From positions 1 through 64,000 of the forward strand of contig CALZJG010000081.1 of the NCBI GenBank assembly GCA_945787555.1: a stretch of DNA of 64,000 nt, in the 5' to 3' direction. The position numbers and the translations under genes were made by a program. This document shows, one piece after another, positions 8,773 through 17,487 of the stretch. How positions within the stretch are numbered: the first letter of the stretch is position 1; each line of letters opens with the position of its first letter. The stretch is from an uncultured Chromatiaceae bacterium (GTDB taxonomy: Bacteria > Pseudomonadota > Gammaproteobacteria > DRLM01). The notes under the pieces were generated by a model. That model was given only the letters and a program-made list of their open reading frames with translations. It had not been told where the DNA came from and did no database searches.

Positions 8773-9550
8773 GCGTAACCGTGACACACTTAAAAACTTT
8801 TTCAGCAAAGGCGCTTTGCCCTCCGAGGAGCAGTTTCACGACTTGATCGACTCGGCGGTCAATCAGATTGATGAGGGATTTGACAAGTCACCCGAAGGCG
8901 GACTTGAAATAACCCCGGTTGGCAATCATGACGGACTCATCAGTTTTTTTCGTAGCACGGATCCGGAACGTTCGCTGTGGAGCATCAACTACGGTGCCAA
9001 TCAACAGACCTTCCTATTCAATAACAATCTAAATGACGTGACTCCACTGTCCTTGACCGATGATGGCAAGGTTGGTGTGAATACCAATAGCCCCTGTTGG
9101 ACGCTGGACGTAAACGGTGTGATCTCGGCGCAAGGGCGCGTTGGCACCTATCGTCAAGGCATGGTGCCGGCCGACGGTAAGTGGCATAACGTGACTGAAG
9201 AACTCGATGGTGTGCAAGCCTTCGAGATCATGGCCGGTGCGGGTCTAAAGGGCAGTGGCAAGTATGCACTCATACACGCCATTGCCTTGAACACGTTCAA
9301 TCCCAAAGGGGCTTGGTTCAATATCTTTAATCGCAAGAAACGCATCAAATGTCACCAAGCGTATTACCGTTCCATCAGCGATAAATTGAAGCTGCGCTGG
9401 ATTGGGGAGAACCACAAGTATTACCTCCAACTACGCAGTAACAGTGACTACGGTGAGAACATCGGGATACGTTTCTATGTCAGTAAGCTGTGGTTCGACG
9501 AGGATATGTCGGATTCCGTTCTTGCGCCTCCGGCCGTTGAACCAGAGTAA
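8765..9550 (+). CDS. Putative eCIS fibre/adhesin-like protein
   Basis: A 261-residue protein. The N-terminal MAKRNRDTLKNFFSKGALPS followed by EEQFHDLIDSAVNQIDEGF is a short attachment motif seen on accessory proteins of eCIS clusters. Residues about 90-122 (DGKVGVNTNSPCWTLDVNGV, then QGRVGTYRQGM) match the repeat found in phage tail fibres and surface adhesins. The C-terminal half (about 125-250) is beta-rich, with many aromatic and basic residues (YALIHAIAL, FNRKKRIKCHQAYYR, KLRWIGENHKYYLQLR), and I do not recognise its fold. It sits between the two baseplate J genes, where a particle-bound protein is expected. I infer a receptor-binding or baseplate-decorating role; no enzyme motif is seen. 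Confidence 0.65.
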   Translation: MAKRNRDTLKNFFSKGALPSEEQFHDLIDSAVNQIDEGFDKSPEGGLEITPVGNHDGLISFFRSTDPERSLWSINYGANQQTFLFNNNLNDVTPLSLTDDGKVGVNTNSPCWTLDVNGVISAQGRVGTYRQGMVPADGKWHNVTEELDGVQAFEIMAGAGLKGSGKYALIHAIALNTFNPKGAWFNIFNRKKRIKCHQAYYRSISDKLKLRWIGENHKYYLQLRSNSDYGENIGIRFYVSKLWFDEDMSDSVLAPPAVEPE

Positions 9551-9558
9551 GGGAGCTT

Positions 9559-12036
9559 ATGGTGGCCGAACCCATCAGCATAGAAAGAAAACGCGTCGCC
9601 GAGGATGAACTCAGTTTCGAGCGCCTCAGGCGCGAGGGTATTTCGGCCGTACAGGCGCTGTCCGGCACGGTGTGGACAGATTACAACACACACGATCCCG
9701 GCGTCACGATTCTAGAACACTTGTGTTATGCCTTGACAGATGTCGTCTATCGTGCAGATTTCAAGATCGAGGATTATCTCACGGGCGATGACGGACACAT
9801 CGATTATGCAGCGCATGGGCTACACTCCCCAGAGGATGTCTACACTAGTCGGCCGAGCACGCTGGCGGATTATCGCAAAGTCATTTTCGATGCTATCCCA
9901 GAACTGGAAAATCTCTCGATTAGCAAGCTGGAAGGTAACGGTATCGCCGGTCTGTACCGCCTGAGCGCGCGGGTGCGGGATAACGTCAGCGAGGACGGAC
10001 ATCAGGACGTGGTGGAGAAAATTCGCAAAGTCTATGCCGCCAATCGAAATCTTTGCGAAGATCTGGCGGAGATCAGCATCGTTCATCATGCCAATATAGA
10101 GCTCGACGCTGACCTCGATATTGAAATCGGAGATGACGTAAGCCCCAGCGAACTGTTGGCACAGGTCTATTATCGGTGCGCTCGGCTAGTGACTGGGGCG
10201 ATACGTATCTATCCCTACGAATCTATTTTGAATGAAGGGAAGAGTTTGGAGGAAATACTCACAGGTCCCTTTTGCCGTCATGGCTATATCAAGGCTGAGC
10301 AATTAAACGATAGTGCGCGTACGGTTTATCTCTCTGACATTTTCTCTGTCATTAAACAGGTCGAAGGGGTGTCGCGTATCCGCAAGCTGAGTTTGCTAAA
10401 AGATGGCAAGCTCTATGATCAAGGTTTGAATCCTCTAGATGCGCAAGATGCTCCTCGTTTGCAAGTGCCGGTCGATGACGCGGATATCAAGATCACACTG
10501 TTCAAGGACGGGCGGTTAGTGCAGACATCGGCGAAAGACCTTAGAAACCGTTACGAAGAGCTGAGTTTCGTGCAGCAGTCGCACATCCATGCCCTCAGCG
10601 ACATGTCAGTGCTTTATCACCGGCCTGAGGGGGCCCGCCGTGATTTGCGACACTACACCTCCATACAAAATGAATTTCCAGCCATCTACGGCATCAATGC
10701 CTATGGTGTGCCCGATTCGGCGCCTGAGGATGTCAAGGCCAAGGCTCTGCAACTCAAGGGCTATCTGCTTATATTCGAGCAATTCATTGTTAATCAGCTA
10801 GCGAACCTACAGTCTCTAGGGCAGTTGTTTTCCACGACGGATGGCAGCCGAGGCTCCTACGGGTTTCAAGCCATGCAGCGTGATAGTGTCGCTGACTTAG
10901 AACGTTTGTATCCCAGCGATCCCACCCAAGTCATCAGTGCTATCGTCGCCAAATATGATGATCATGCAGAACGCAAGAATCGCTTGTTGGATTATATGTT
11001 GGCACTCTATGGCGAAAGCTACCCGCAAGACGCTTTGCGACACTTTAATCGTTATTATTCAGCAGAGGGTTTGGAGTATGCCCTCGTTTACAACAAGCTG
11101 GCGTTGTTGAAGCAAATCGTCGCAGTGGGTCGAGATCGAGGGGCAGCCTATGACTATAGTCGCCCAGCCTGGAATACCCTCAACATCTCCGGTCTCAAGC
11201 GTAAAGTGAGTTTGCTGCTGGGCTGCAAGCATCAGCACAATCGCTCCTATACGCTGGGTTTGCTCAAGCGCGGTCTGAAACTGGTCTCGGATGACACCTA
11301 CCGTCGTATGCAAGAGGGCGCCTGGGACCTGAGGTTAGGCTTGCTCGAAGATATATCCGAGCATGTTGGTACGGCGTTTCACGCTATATCCGCTAGTCTT
11401 CCGGACCAGGAGTTCACGTTAAAGCAGCAGCGTCGCTCGCTGCGCTCGATCGCCCCCTTTAAACACAACGTCATCAACGATTCTTTATTTCGAGATGGGA
11501 TAGACATACGCCGCTACCGAGTAGGCAGTCTCACCAGCAACGAAGACTACCAACTGTTCTTTCAAGCCTCGCGTCCGGACGAGTGGTGGTATCTAGGTAG
11601 CTACGATGGCGAACAATCCGCTGTGAAGGGCGCTCATGCCTTGCAGCGTTTCTTGATGCAGGTGAATCAGGAATGCGAAGGATTGCATGTGCTGGAGCAT
11701 GTATTGTTGAGGCCTGAGGAGCAAGGCGCGCCATTACCTTCTAATGAACATGACCAGGCGGACTTCTATTCGTTACGTATCAGCGTACTGTTCCCCGCCT
11801 GGAGCGCGCGCTGCGATGACGCCAATTTCCGCCATTACGCCGAAGAGCTGGTACGGGAGAATTGTCCCGCCCATCTGGTTCCCGACTGCCATTGGCTGGA
11901 TTTTTCAGCGATGGGTGATTTCGAGCGGCGTTATTTGCGCTGGTTGAAGCTCAGGCAGCCGAGCTTGGTGGGGAATGTCGACTTGGAGCAGGCTCGGGCG
12001 GCAGTGACCGAGTTCATGCAGAGCTTGCGCAACTGA
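9559..12036 (+). CDS. Second baseplate J-like protein (Afp12-like)
   Basis: 825 residues. Near the N-terminus, WTDYNTHDPGVTILEHLCYA (about residues 40-59) is the signature of this eCIS baseplate family. Residues about 80-330 carry a region of alternating strands and helices with KVIFDAIPELENLSISKLEG and ISIVHHANIELDADLDIEIG. The last 70 residues (FYSLRISVLFPAWSARC, HLVPDCHWLDFSAMGDFE) resemble the conserved C-terminus of Afp12/Pvc12. It would pair with the 1274-residue J protein to form the baseplate wedge. A purine-rich GGGAGC precedes the ATG; GTG at 9562 is a nearby alternative. Its final base is the first base of the tape-measure gene. Confidence 0.87.
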   Translation: MVAEPISIERKRVAEDELSFERLRREGISAVQALSGTVWTDYNTHDPGVTILEHLCYALTDVVYRADFKIEDYLTGDDGHIDYAAHGLHSPEDVYTSRPSTLADYRKVIFDAIPELENLSISKLEGNGIAGLYRLSARVRDNVSEDGHQDVVEKIRKVYAANRNLCEDLAEISIVHHANIELDADLDIEIGDDVSPSELLAQVYYRCARLVTGAIRIYPYESILNEGKSLEEILTGPFCRHGYIKAEQLNDSARTVYLSDIFSVIKQVEGVSRIRKLSLLKDGKLYDQGLNPLDAQDAPRLQVPVDDADIKITLFKDGRLVQTSAKDLRNRYEELSFVQQSHIHALSDMSVLYHRPEGARRDLRHYTSIQNEFPAIYGINAYGVPDSAPEDVKAKALQLKGYLLIFEQFIVNQLANLQSLGQLFSTTDGSRGSYGFQAMQRDSVADLERLYPSDPTQVISAIVAKYDDHAERKNRLLDYMLALYGESYPQDALRHFNRYYSAEGLEYALVYNKLALLKQIVAVGRDRGAAYDYSRPAWNTLNISGLKRKVSLLLGCKHQHNRSYTLGLLKRGLKLVSDDTYRRMQEGAWDLRLGLLEDISEHVGTAFHAISASLPDQEFTLKQQRRSLRSIAPFKHNVINDSLFRDGIDIRRYRVGSLTSNEDYQLFFQASRPDEWWYLGSYDGEQSAVKGAHALQRFLMQVNQECEGLHVLEHVLLRPEEQGAPLPSNEHDQADFYSLRISVLFPAWSARCDDANFRHYAEELVRENCPAHLVPDCHWLDFSAMGDFERRYLRWLKLRQPSLVGNVDLEQARAAVTEFMQSLRN

Positions 12037-15000
12037 TGGAACGTTACGCAGATATCGCACCTCGGCACGTAGTGGGAAAAACGGTTTTTGACGTCTCCTA
12101 CTCCCGGGAGGAGGATGCTTACGCACAAGAAGCGATCATGCACAGCTTTATCAAAGATCGGCTCATTGCAGTCATTGAAGAGACCTTCAACGAACATGCC
12201 ATGCCTGGCATGGTGCTGCGTTTGGAGCGTCTGGAAGTGGATTTAGGCAGTGTGAGTGTCGACGGTTATCAGCAACAAATGGAGCAGCGCCTCAGGACTT
12301 GCCTGGGTGCGCAATTGAGGGAGCAGCTGACTCAAGTGCACCTAAGAACCGAGAGTGGTGGCTTGGCGAGCACGAAACGCAGTGAGTGGGAGCAACTAGC
12401 GTACTACCTCGGGCACGGGCATTTGCCGTGGAATGGAGCGGCGCTCGGCCCGCGTAGCTGCGATCAGTTGTTGCGTAGCGCCATCCAACATAATCCTGCA
12501 GAACTGGTGCGTATGATAAAGCACTCCGGGCAGCGGACCCTGCTCATCAAGCGATTGGCGCGCCAGTTTCATGGTGAACTACTCAAGGAATTGGCTAGTT
12601 TATTGGCGCCTAGTCAGGCAGCCGGTCTGATCAGGGTAATGGAAGCGATCGAGATTATTAGGCAAGCAGCTTGGCCACTCTCGTCGGGTAGTGAGGCCGC
12701 CGATCTTGCTTGGAACTGGGAAACGCTCTTGCATGCCTTGATGCGGGGCGGAAATATGAGCAGGACGGCTACGAAATTCGTTGACGAGGTAGTAAAGCGT
12801 ATAGCCATGTTGAATCAGCAGCCCTATGCTAAGGTGTTGGCCGCGCTAGCACACACTGCACGGCTTTCCAGTTGTGCGGGACACAGCAGCGCAGAGCTAA
12901 CGGAACTCATGCAAGCACTACAAAGGGACCAGAAGATATCCGGTATAGGCGCTATGGGTGCAGGGCAAACATCGGGAGAGGCGACTGGGCAGGCATTGGG
13001 CCAAACAGCTGCGTTGATTAGCGAACAGGCGCCCAATCAATCTGCAACACCCGCGACAAACCCGGAAGATGTGCTGGAGGGTAAGCTGCGATCACGTCTA
13101 TTTGCGGCATTGTCGAACGGGAATTTTGCGAAGATATCATCTGATTGGCCTGTTCTGATTGGTAGCAAGCGGGATTTCCTGCGCAATGCTTTGCTAGTGT
13201 ATCTGACCTCCGAGGAAGTACGGCAGGCGGTTAGCATTTCATTTCCCGAGCCCATCCTCCGTGACATAGTGGGGGTGATGTCGCTTGGCGCCAGCACATT
13301 CATTAATGGGTTCATGGCCGAGATGGCGCAGATAGCGCGGCAAATCCTCTCAACCCAGCCAGAGCGGTTAGGTCATATTGATCAAGAAGTATTGATGCGG
13401 CGCATATGGCTGAACACCTTAGGTTATGTACGGGAGCACTCCCGAGACGGTATGCATCCCGGAGGCTATGTTGCGACGCAACTTAGGATGACTTTGGAGC
13501 AGGGGCTCCTCTCTTTGGACGATTGGTTCATGATGCTGCCAGATCTACTGCAAACGGTGCACTACGATGCTCTGGATGAGGGACGGCGAGATCAACTTCT
13601 GATAGCCCATAAATCGCTAAACCAGCATGCAGGCTCGCGAGAAGAACTAGGCATAACGGAACTACGTTGGGCTATGCGTGTATGTATCGCGCTAGCGCCT
13701 GACGTCCATCCTGAGCTGGCAGAAGGCATTATGCGCCGCGTTGAAAACGTAGCGATCCAAGAAACAACCGAAACTCACCATTATCTCGCTGACTTGCAGC
13801 GTATCTTGCATGACGATTTTGGCAACGGTGACCCTTACTATGGCGCTGTGCAGGATCAAGATCCCGGCCTTGATCGTGCAGAACTCGCATCGGCCCGCGG
13901 GAAAGCATCACAGGGCCCTATTGATCTCGCCCAGATGCGCCGGCACTTGATCTCTGCGCTGCGCAGAGGCGATGTGGCTGCAATAAGACCATTATGGCCG
14001 AAGTTGCTGCGTGAAAACTCGGCACTCATTGTTGAGGCCTTGATCCGAGCAGGCCGCACACTTGTAGTTAGGAAGCGCATCGCCGAAATTTTTCCATTGA
14101 GTATGCTGGATGACATGCTGCGCATATTGGCGCCGCGAAATATAGATTGTATTGCCGTCGTCGCGAAATATCCCGAACTGTTCCAGAGTGCCATGGGCGG
14201 AGAACATCTCGATGTCGAAGCCTCCCAACGGCGGCTTTGGGAATGCACATTGAGCCTATTGTCGGCGGATCGTGCCGATCAGATGGACATGACGGTTTTT
14301 ATGCGTAGTCTGATTCATCGCTGGTCGTCCGAACAGTCTATACCGGTGGGAGAGATAATTTACCATCTGCGCAGCAAGCTCGCCCAGCGTGTAGTGCCTG
14401 ACAACTTGACGGAAATTCTGTCGACCAGCCTGATAAAACTGGCGCGTGAAGCGAGTCTCGTTGCGGCCGCACATGAATCTGCTGAACAGGCTGGCCGTAC
14501 GTTGCTGCAAGCCTACGAGCTCTACCAACGGTTGGTAGCATGGATCGCTCAGCCAGATAGTCGGCGCGGGTCCAGTGAGGATACTTGCTTGCCGATTATT
14601 GAGGCGATGAGTCGAGATCATCCGAGTCAATTGCTGAAATTCTATCGCTTGTTACAGACTGGTTATTACAGCCCGAGGCACGTCGCTGGTGCGCTGACCT
14701 ATCAAGAGCTGCGCGCTCTCATACATGCCTTCGTTTCCCTGGTCAGTCAGGCTGATAACGCGGCGCAGGCAGATTTTCTCTTGGCTATGGATCACACTGC
14801 ACGACAGGCGCGAGACGCGCATCACTACTATGCACAGGTAATGACATGCCTGTTACATGACCAAGTGGTCGACTTTGAGGGCGCCGCCGCGTCAGATGTC
14901 AGTCTAGTAGCGCCTAGTAGTGCCGAGCAAGCACGGGCCAGGGTGGATCGCGCATATTCTGTGGCGACTCTTGCAACAGAGGGCGATGCGTCGCTCTCCA

Positions 15001-16142
15001 GTCTGATGGACATTGAAGCGGGGTTCGCATTACTACTCGCGTATCTCAACGATGGTTACGCGCTCACCGGCAAGGAGAGGGCGGGGATGCAAGACATGCT
15101 CGCACTTCAGTGCATAAATGAGCCGGAAGTATTGCGTAGTCGGTTAGCTGGCGTTATGCAGCGTCGAGCAGCGGTAAAGCGCCTCATTAATCTGTTACCT
15201 GAGCCGGTATTGGTGCGGATATTCAGTATTTTGCGTCCCGCCGAGAATAGCCTCGTACAGAAATATGCTGATGTCATGAGTCTCGCCTTGCTGAGCATGG
15301 GGCAGGTTTCCGCGTCGACGCCACCACATGCCATGAAATGGCGGTTGATCTTTCGCTACTATTTCGAGGAGGGTCGTCTATTTCAGGAAGAGGACTTCAT
15401 CCGCCGTTATGCCGAGGGCTTGCAAGCCTATAGTCGGTGGCGAGAGGGTGCATTATTTAGGGCCGAGCTCAGTCAGCAGGTGATCAAAGACATTATGCCG
15501 ACTACACGCAATGAACAGGTAAAGATTATACAGGTTCTGGCTCGGCCTATCACTACGGGAGTTCATGAAAAACTGTCAAGCTCGGTCGGCGACGATAGTC
15601 GGCCCGCTAGTTCTCGTGCCAACGAGGAACCCGCCTTTCTGGAGCAAATATACATCGGCAATGCGGGCCTGGTGTTGGCAACACCATATCTATCGCGCCT
15701 TTTCAATCGCTTGGACTTGGTAACACCGGCGGGCTTCAGGGACCAGGCGGCGGCTGAACGTGCGACGCATTTGGTGCAGTATTTAGTAGACGAACGCAGT
15801 GATGCGCCGGAATATCAACTCGTTCTGAATAAAATCCTATGCGGCATGAAGACCGGCATTCCCATCATTCGCAAGATCTCAGTCTCAGAAGAAGAACGTA
15901 CCTTTATAGAGAGTTTACTGCAGGGAATGATCCAGAACTGGCGCGCCCTGGGCAATACGACTGTCGCCGGGTTGCGTGCCGCCTTTCTCCAAAGAAATGG
16001 TCGACTGCAGCTCAAGGAGAACGCTTGGCATTTGTTGGTGGAGAAAAAGTCCTATGACATGTTGCTGGACAGCATTCCTTGGGGATATTCGACGATAAAA
16101 CTGCCGTGGATGGAAAGGGTGATATATGTCGAGTGGCGATAA
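12036..16142 (+). CDS. eCIS tape-measure-type protein (Afp14 / CIS_TMP family)
   Basis: A very long protein of 1368 residues. Its N-terminus (HVVGKTVFDVSYSREEDAYA, then LRLERLEVDLG) and C-terminus (TVAGLRAAFLQRNGRLQLKE, then SIPWGYSTIKLPWMERVIYV) carry the two diagnostic ends of the contractile-injection-system tape-measure family. In related systems this protein runs through the tube lumen and sets its length. Between the ends I see a module of roughly 80 residues that recurs about four times (starting near residues 117, 346, 634 and 993), each with a small-residue/Gly turn, a Leu-rich helix and a xLxxIxxILxP ending. A Gly/Gln/Ala-rich linker (about residues 305-340) separates modules 1 and 2. 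It overlaps the ATPase gene by 17 bp. Confidence 0.87.
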   Translation: MERYADIAPRHVVGKTVFDVSYSREEDAYAQEAIMHSFIKDRLIAVIEETFNEHAMPGMVLRLERLEVDLGSVSVDGYQQQMEQRLRTCLGAQLREQLTQVHLRTESGGLASTKRSEWEQLAYYLGHGHLPWNGAALGPRSCDQLLRSAIQHNPAELVRMIKHSGQRTLLIKRLARQFHGELLKELASLLAPSQAAGLIRVMEAIEIIRQAAWPLSSGSEAADLAWNWETLLHALMRGGNMSRTATKFVDEVVKRIAMLNQQPYAKVLAALAHTARLSSCAGHSSAELTELMQALQRDQKISGIGAMGAGQTSGEATGQALGQTAALISEQAPNQSATPATNPEDVLEGKLRSRLFAALSNGNFAKISSDWPVLIGSKRDFLRNALLVYLTSEEVRQAVSISFPEPILRDIVGVMSLGASTFINGFMAEMAQIARQILSTQPERLGHIDQEVLMRRIWLNTLGYVREHSRDGMHPGGYVATQLRMTLEQGLLSLDDWFMMLPDLLQTVHYDALDEGRRDQLLIAHKSLNQHAGSREELGITELRWAMRVCIALAPDVHPELAEGIMRRVENVAIQETTETHHYLADLQRILHDDFGNGDPYYGAVQDQDPGLDRAELASARGKASQGPIDLAQMRRHLISALRRGDVAAIRPLWPKLLRENSALIVEALIRAGRTLVVRKRIAEIFPLSMLDDMLRILAPRNIDCIAVVAKYPELFQSAMGGEHLDVEASQRRLWECTLSLLSADRADQMDMTVFMRSLIHRWSSEQSIPVGEIIYHLRSKLAQRVVPDNLTEILSTSLIKLAREASLVAAAHESAEQAGRTLLQAYELYQRLVAWIAQPDSRRGSSEDTCLPIIEAMSRDHPSQLLKFYRLLQTGYYSPRHVAGALTYQELRALIHAFVSLVSQADNAAQADFLLAMDHTARQARDAHHYYAQVMTCLLHDQVVDFEGAAASDVSLVAPSSAEQARARVDRAYSVATLATEGDASLSSLMDIEAGFALLLAYLNDGYALTGKERAGMQDMLALQCINEPEVLRSRLAGVMQRRAAVKRLINLLPEPVLVRIFSILRPAENSLVQKYADVMSLALLSMGQVSASTPPHAMKWRLIFRYYFEEGRLFQEEDFIRRYAEGLQAYSRWREGALFRAELSQQVIKDIMPTTRNEQVKIIQVLARPITTGVHEKLSSSVGDDSRPASSRANEEPAFLEQIYIGNAGLVLATPYLSRLFNRLDLVTPAGFRDQAAAERATHLVQYLVDERSDAPEYQLVLNKILCGMKTGIPIIRKISVSEEERTFIESLLQGMIQNWRALGNTTVAGLRAAFLQRNGRLQLKENAWHLLVEKKSYDMLLDSIPWGYSTIKLPWMERVIYVEWR

Positions 16143-17487
16143 AGCCGTCATCAACGCCAATGCCGCCAGCCTGGAGAGCGAGATCGCGTGGTTCAGTCGT
16201 GTATTGGATGCACGCATCAGCCTGTATTTCGAACAGCCGTGTGCGTACCGGGATATTTATGATCTTTCTCCTCCATCATTGGTGCATGATGATTCTACCT
16301 ATGGGCAACTGGTGAGCGAGTGCGGCTTCGGCTTCGATGAACGTCTGGTGTTGATACTGGCACTGATCCCCCATGTTAGGCCTCAGTCGCTAGACACACT
16401 ATTCGTTCAAAATAAGAACTTCGAGCGGGGATTTACCGAATTCGGAGGGTGGAAGGCTAAAACGCATGGTGGCTTTCTCCCCACTTGTGAGACCGCCTCC
16501 TTCATTATTGCGGGTCATGATCTTGCCAAGCGTTTTGAGATCATGGCTTTGTTTGAGGGCGACCATGTGTTCGCGCAACGCGGCATACTGCGCGTCGAGC
16601 ATCCAGGCCCGGGCGAACCCTTCTTCAGTGGTGCCTTGTTGATCGCGACGGAATATCTCTATCGTCTCACTTCCGGCGTCTATCACAAACCCGATTACAG
16701 TATCAACTTCCCTGCTAAACGCATCACCACTCAGCTAGGCTGGGACGATCTGGTGTTGCCGCAGGAAGTGTTGGAAGAAGTCGAGAACATCAATACCTGG
16801 ATCAATCATTCCCAGACCTTATTGCACGACTGGGGTTTGCATAAAGCCATAAGACCTGGTTACCGCAGTCTGTTCTACGGTCCGCCAGGGACTGGCAAGA
16901 CCCTTACCGCGACGTTAATAGGCGCGCGCGCTGGCGTGGATGTCTATCGCATCGATCTCTCTATGGTAATTTCAAAATACATTGGTGAGACGGAAAAGAA
17001 TTTGGCCAATGTCTTCGACCAAGCATTGAACAAGAACTGGATCCTGTTCTTCGATGAAGCGGACGCGTTGTTCGGTAAGCGCACCCAGACAACAAGCTCC
17101 AATGATCGCTATGCCAACCAAGAAATCTCCTATTTGCTGCAACGTATCGAGGACTTCCCTGGCGTGGTGATACTGGCGACCAATCTCAAGGCCAACATCG
17201 ACGAGGCTTTCGCGCGGCGCTTTCAGACCGTGGCGTACTTCCCACTGCCTGACGCCGAGCAACGCTTGCGCTTATGGCATGGCATGCTCAATGGCAAGCG
17301 GCGCTTAGCAGCCAATGTCAGTTTGGAGGCATTGGCGGAACAACATGAGCTATCCGGGGGCGCTATCACCAATGTGGTGCGTTATGGCGCCATCAGGGCA
17401 TTGCAGGGCAGTGATCAATTGATCACCCAGGCGCAGCTACTGAAGGGGGTCGCCAGAGAATTGATGAAAGAGGGGCGGACACCATGA
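16126..17487 (+). CDS. eCIS AAA+ ATPase (Afp15-like)
   Basis: 453 residues. An N-terminal domain (1-200) without known motif precedes a single AAA+ module: Walker A GPPGTGKT at 252-259, Walker B ILFFDEAD at about 306-313, sensor-1 ILATN, and an arginine finger in FARRFQT. The FDEADALFGKRT string is shared with Afp15/Pvc15 and the wider CDC48/FtsH-type AAA class. Afp15-type ATPases are cytoplasmic and are needed for particle assembly or cargo loading, though the exact step is unsettled. The ATG lies inside the tape-measure gene, and the stop overlaps the next ATG (ATGA at 17484), so expression is coupled to both neighbours. Confidence 0.93.
   Translation: MSSGDKAVINANAASLESEIAWFSRVLDARISLYFEQPCAYRDIYDLSPPSLVHDDSTYGQLVSECGFGFDERLVLILALIPHVRPQSLDTLFVQNKNFERGFTEFGGWKAKTHGGFLPTCETASFIIAGHDLAKRFEIMALFEGDHVFAQRGILRVEHPGPGEPFFSGALLIATEYLYRLTSGVYHKPDYSINFPAKRITTQLGWDDLVLPQEVLEEVENINTWINHSQTLLHDWGLHKAIRPGYRSLFYGPPGTGKTLTATLIGARAGVDVYRIDLSMVISKYIGETEKNLANVFDQALNKNWILFFDEADALFGKRTQTTSSNDRYANQEISYLLQRIEDFPGVVILATNLKANIDEAFARRFQTVAYFPLPDAEQRLRLWHGMLNGKRRLAANVSLEALAEQHELSGGAITNVVRYGAIRALQGSDQLITQAQLLKGVARELMKEGRTP

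Noticed and set aside
1-17487. Type VI secretion system or ordinary prophage tail
   Set aside because: No TssJLM-type membrane complex, ClpV, terminase, capsid, portal or lysis genes; the LysM adaptor, DUF5908-like protein, CIS tape-measure ends and Afp15-type ATPase point to an eCIS.
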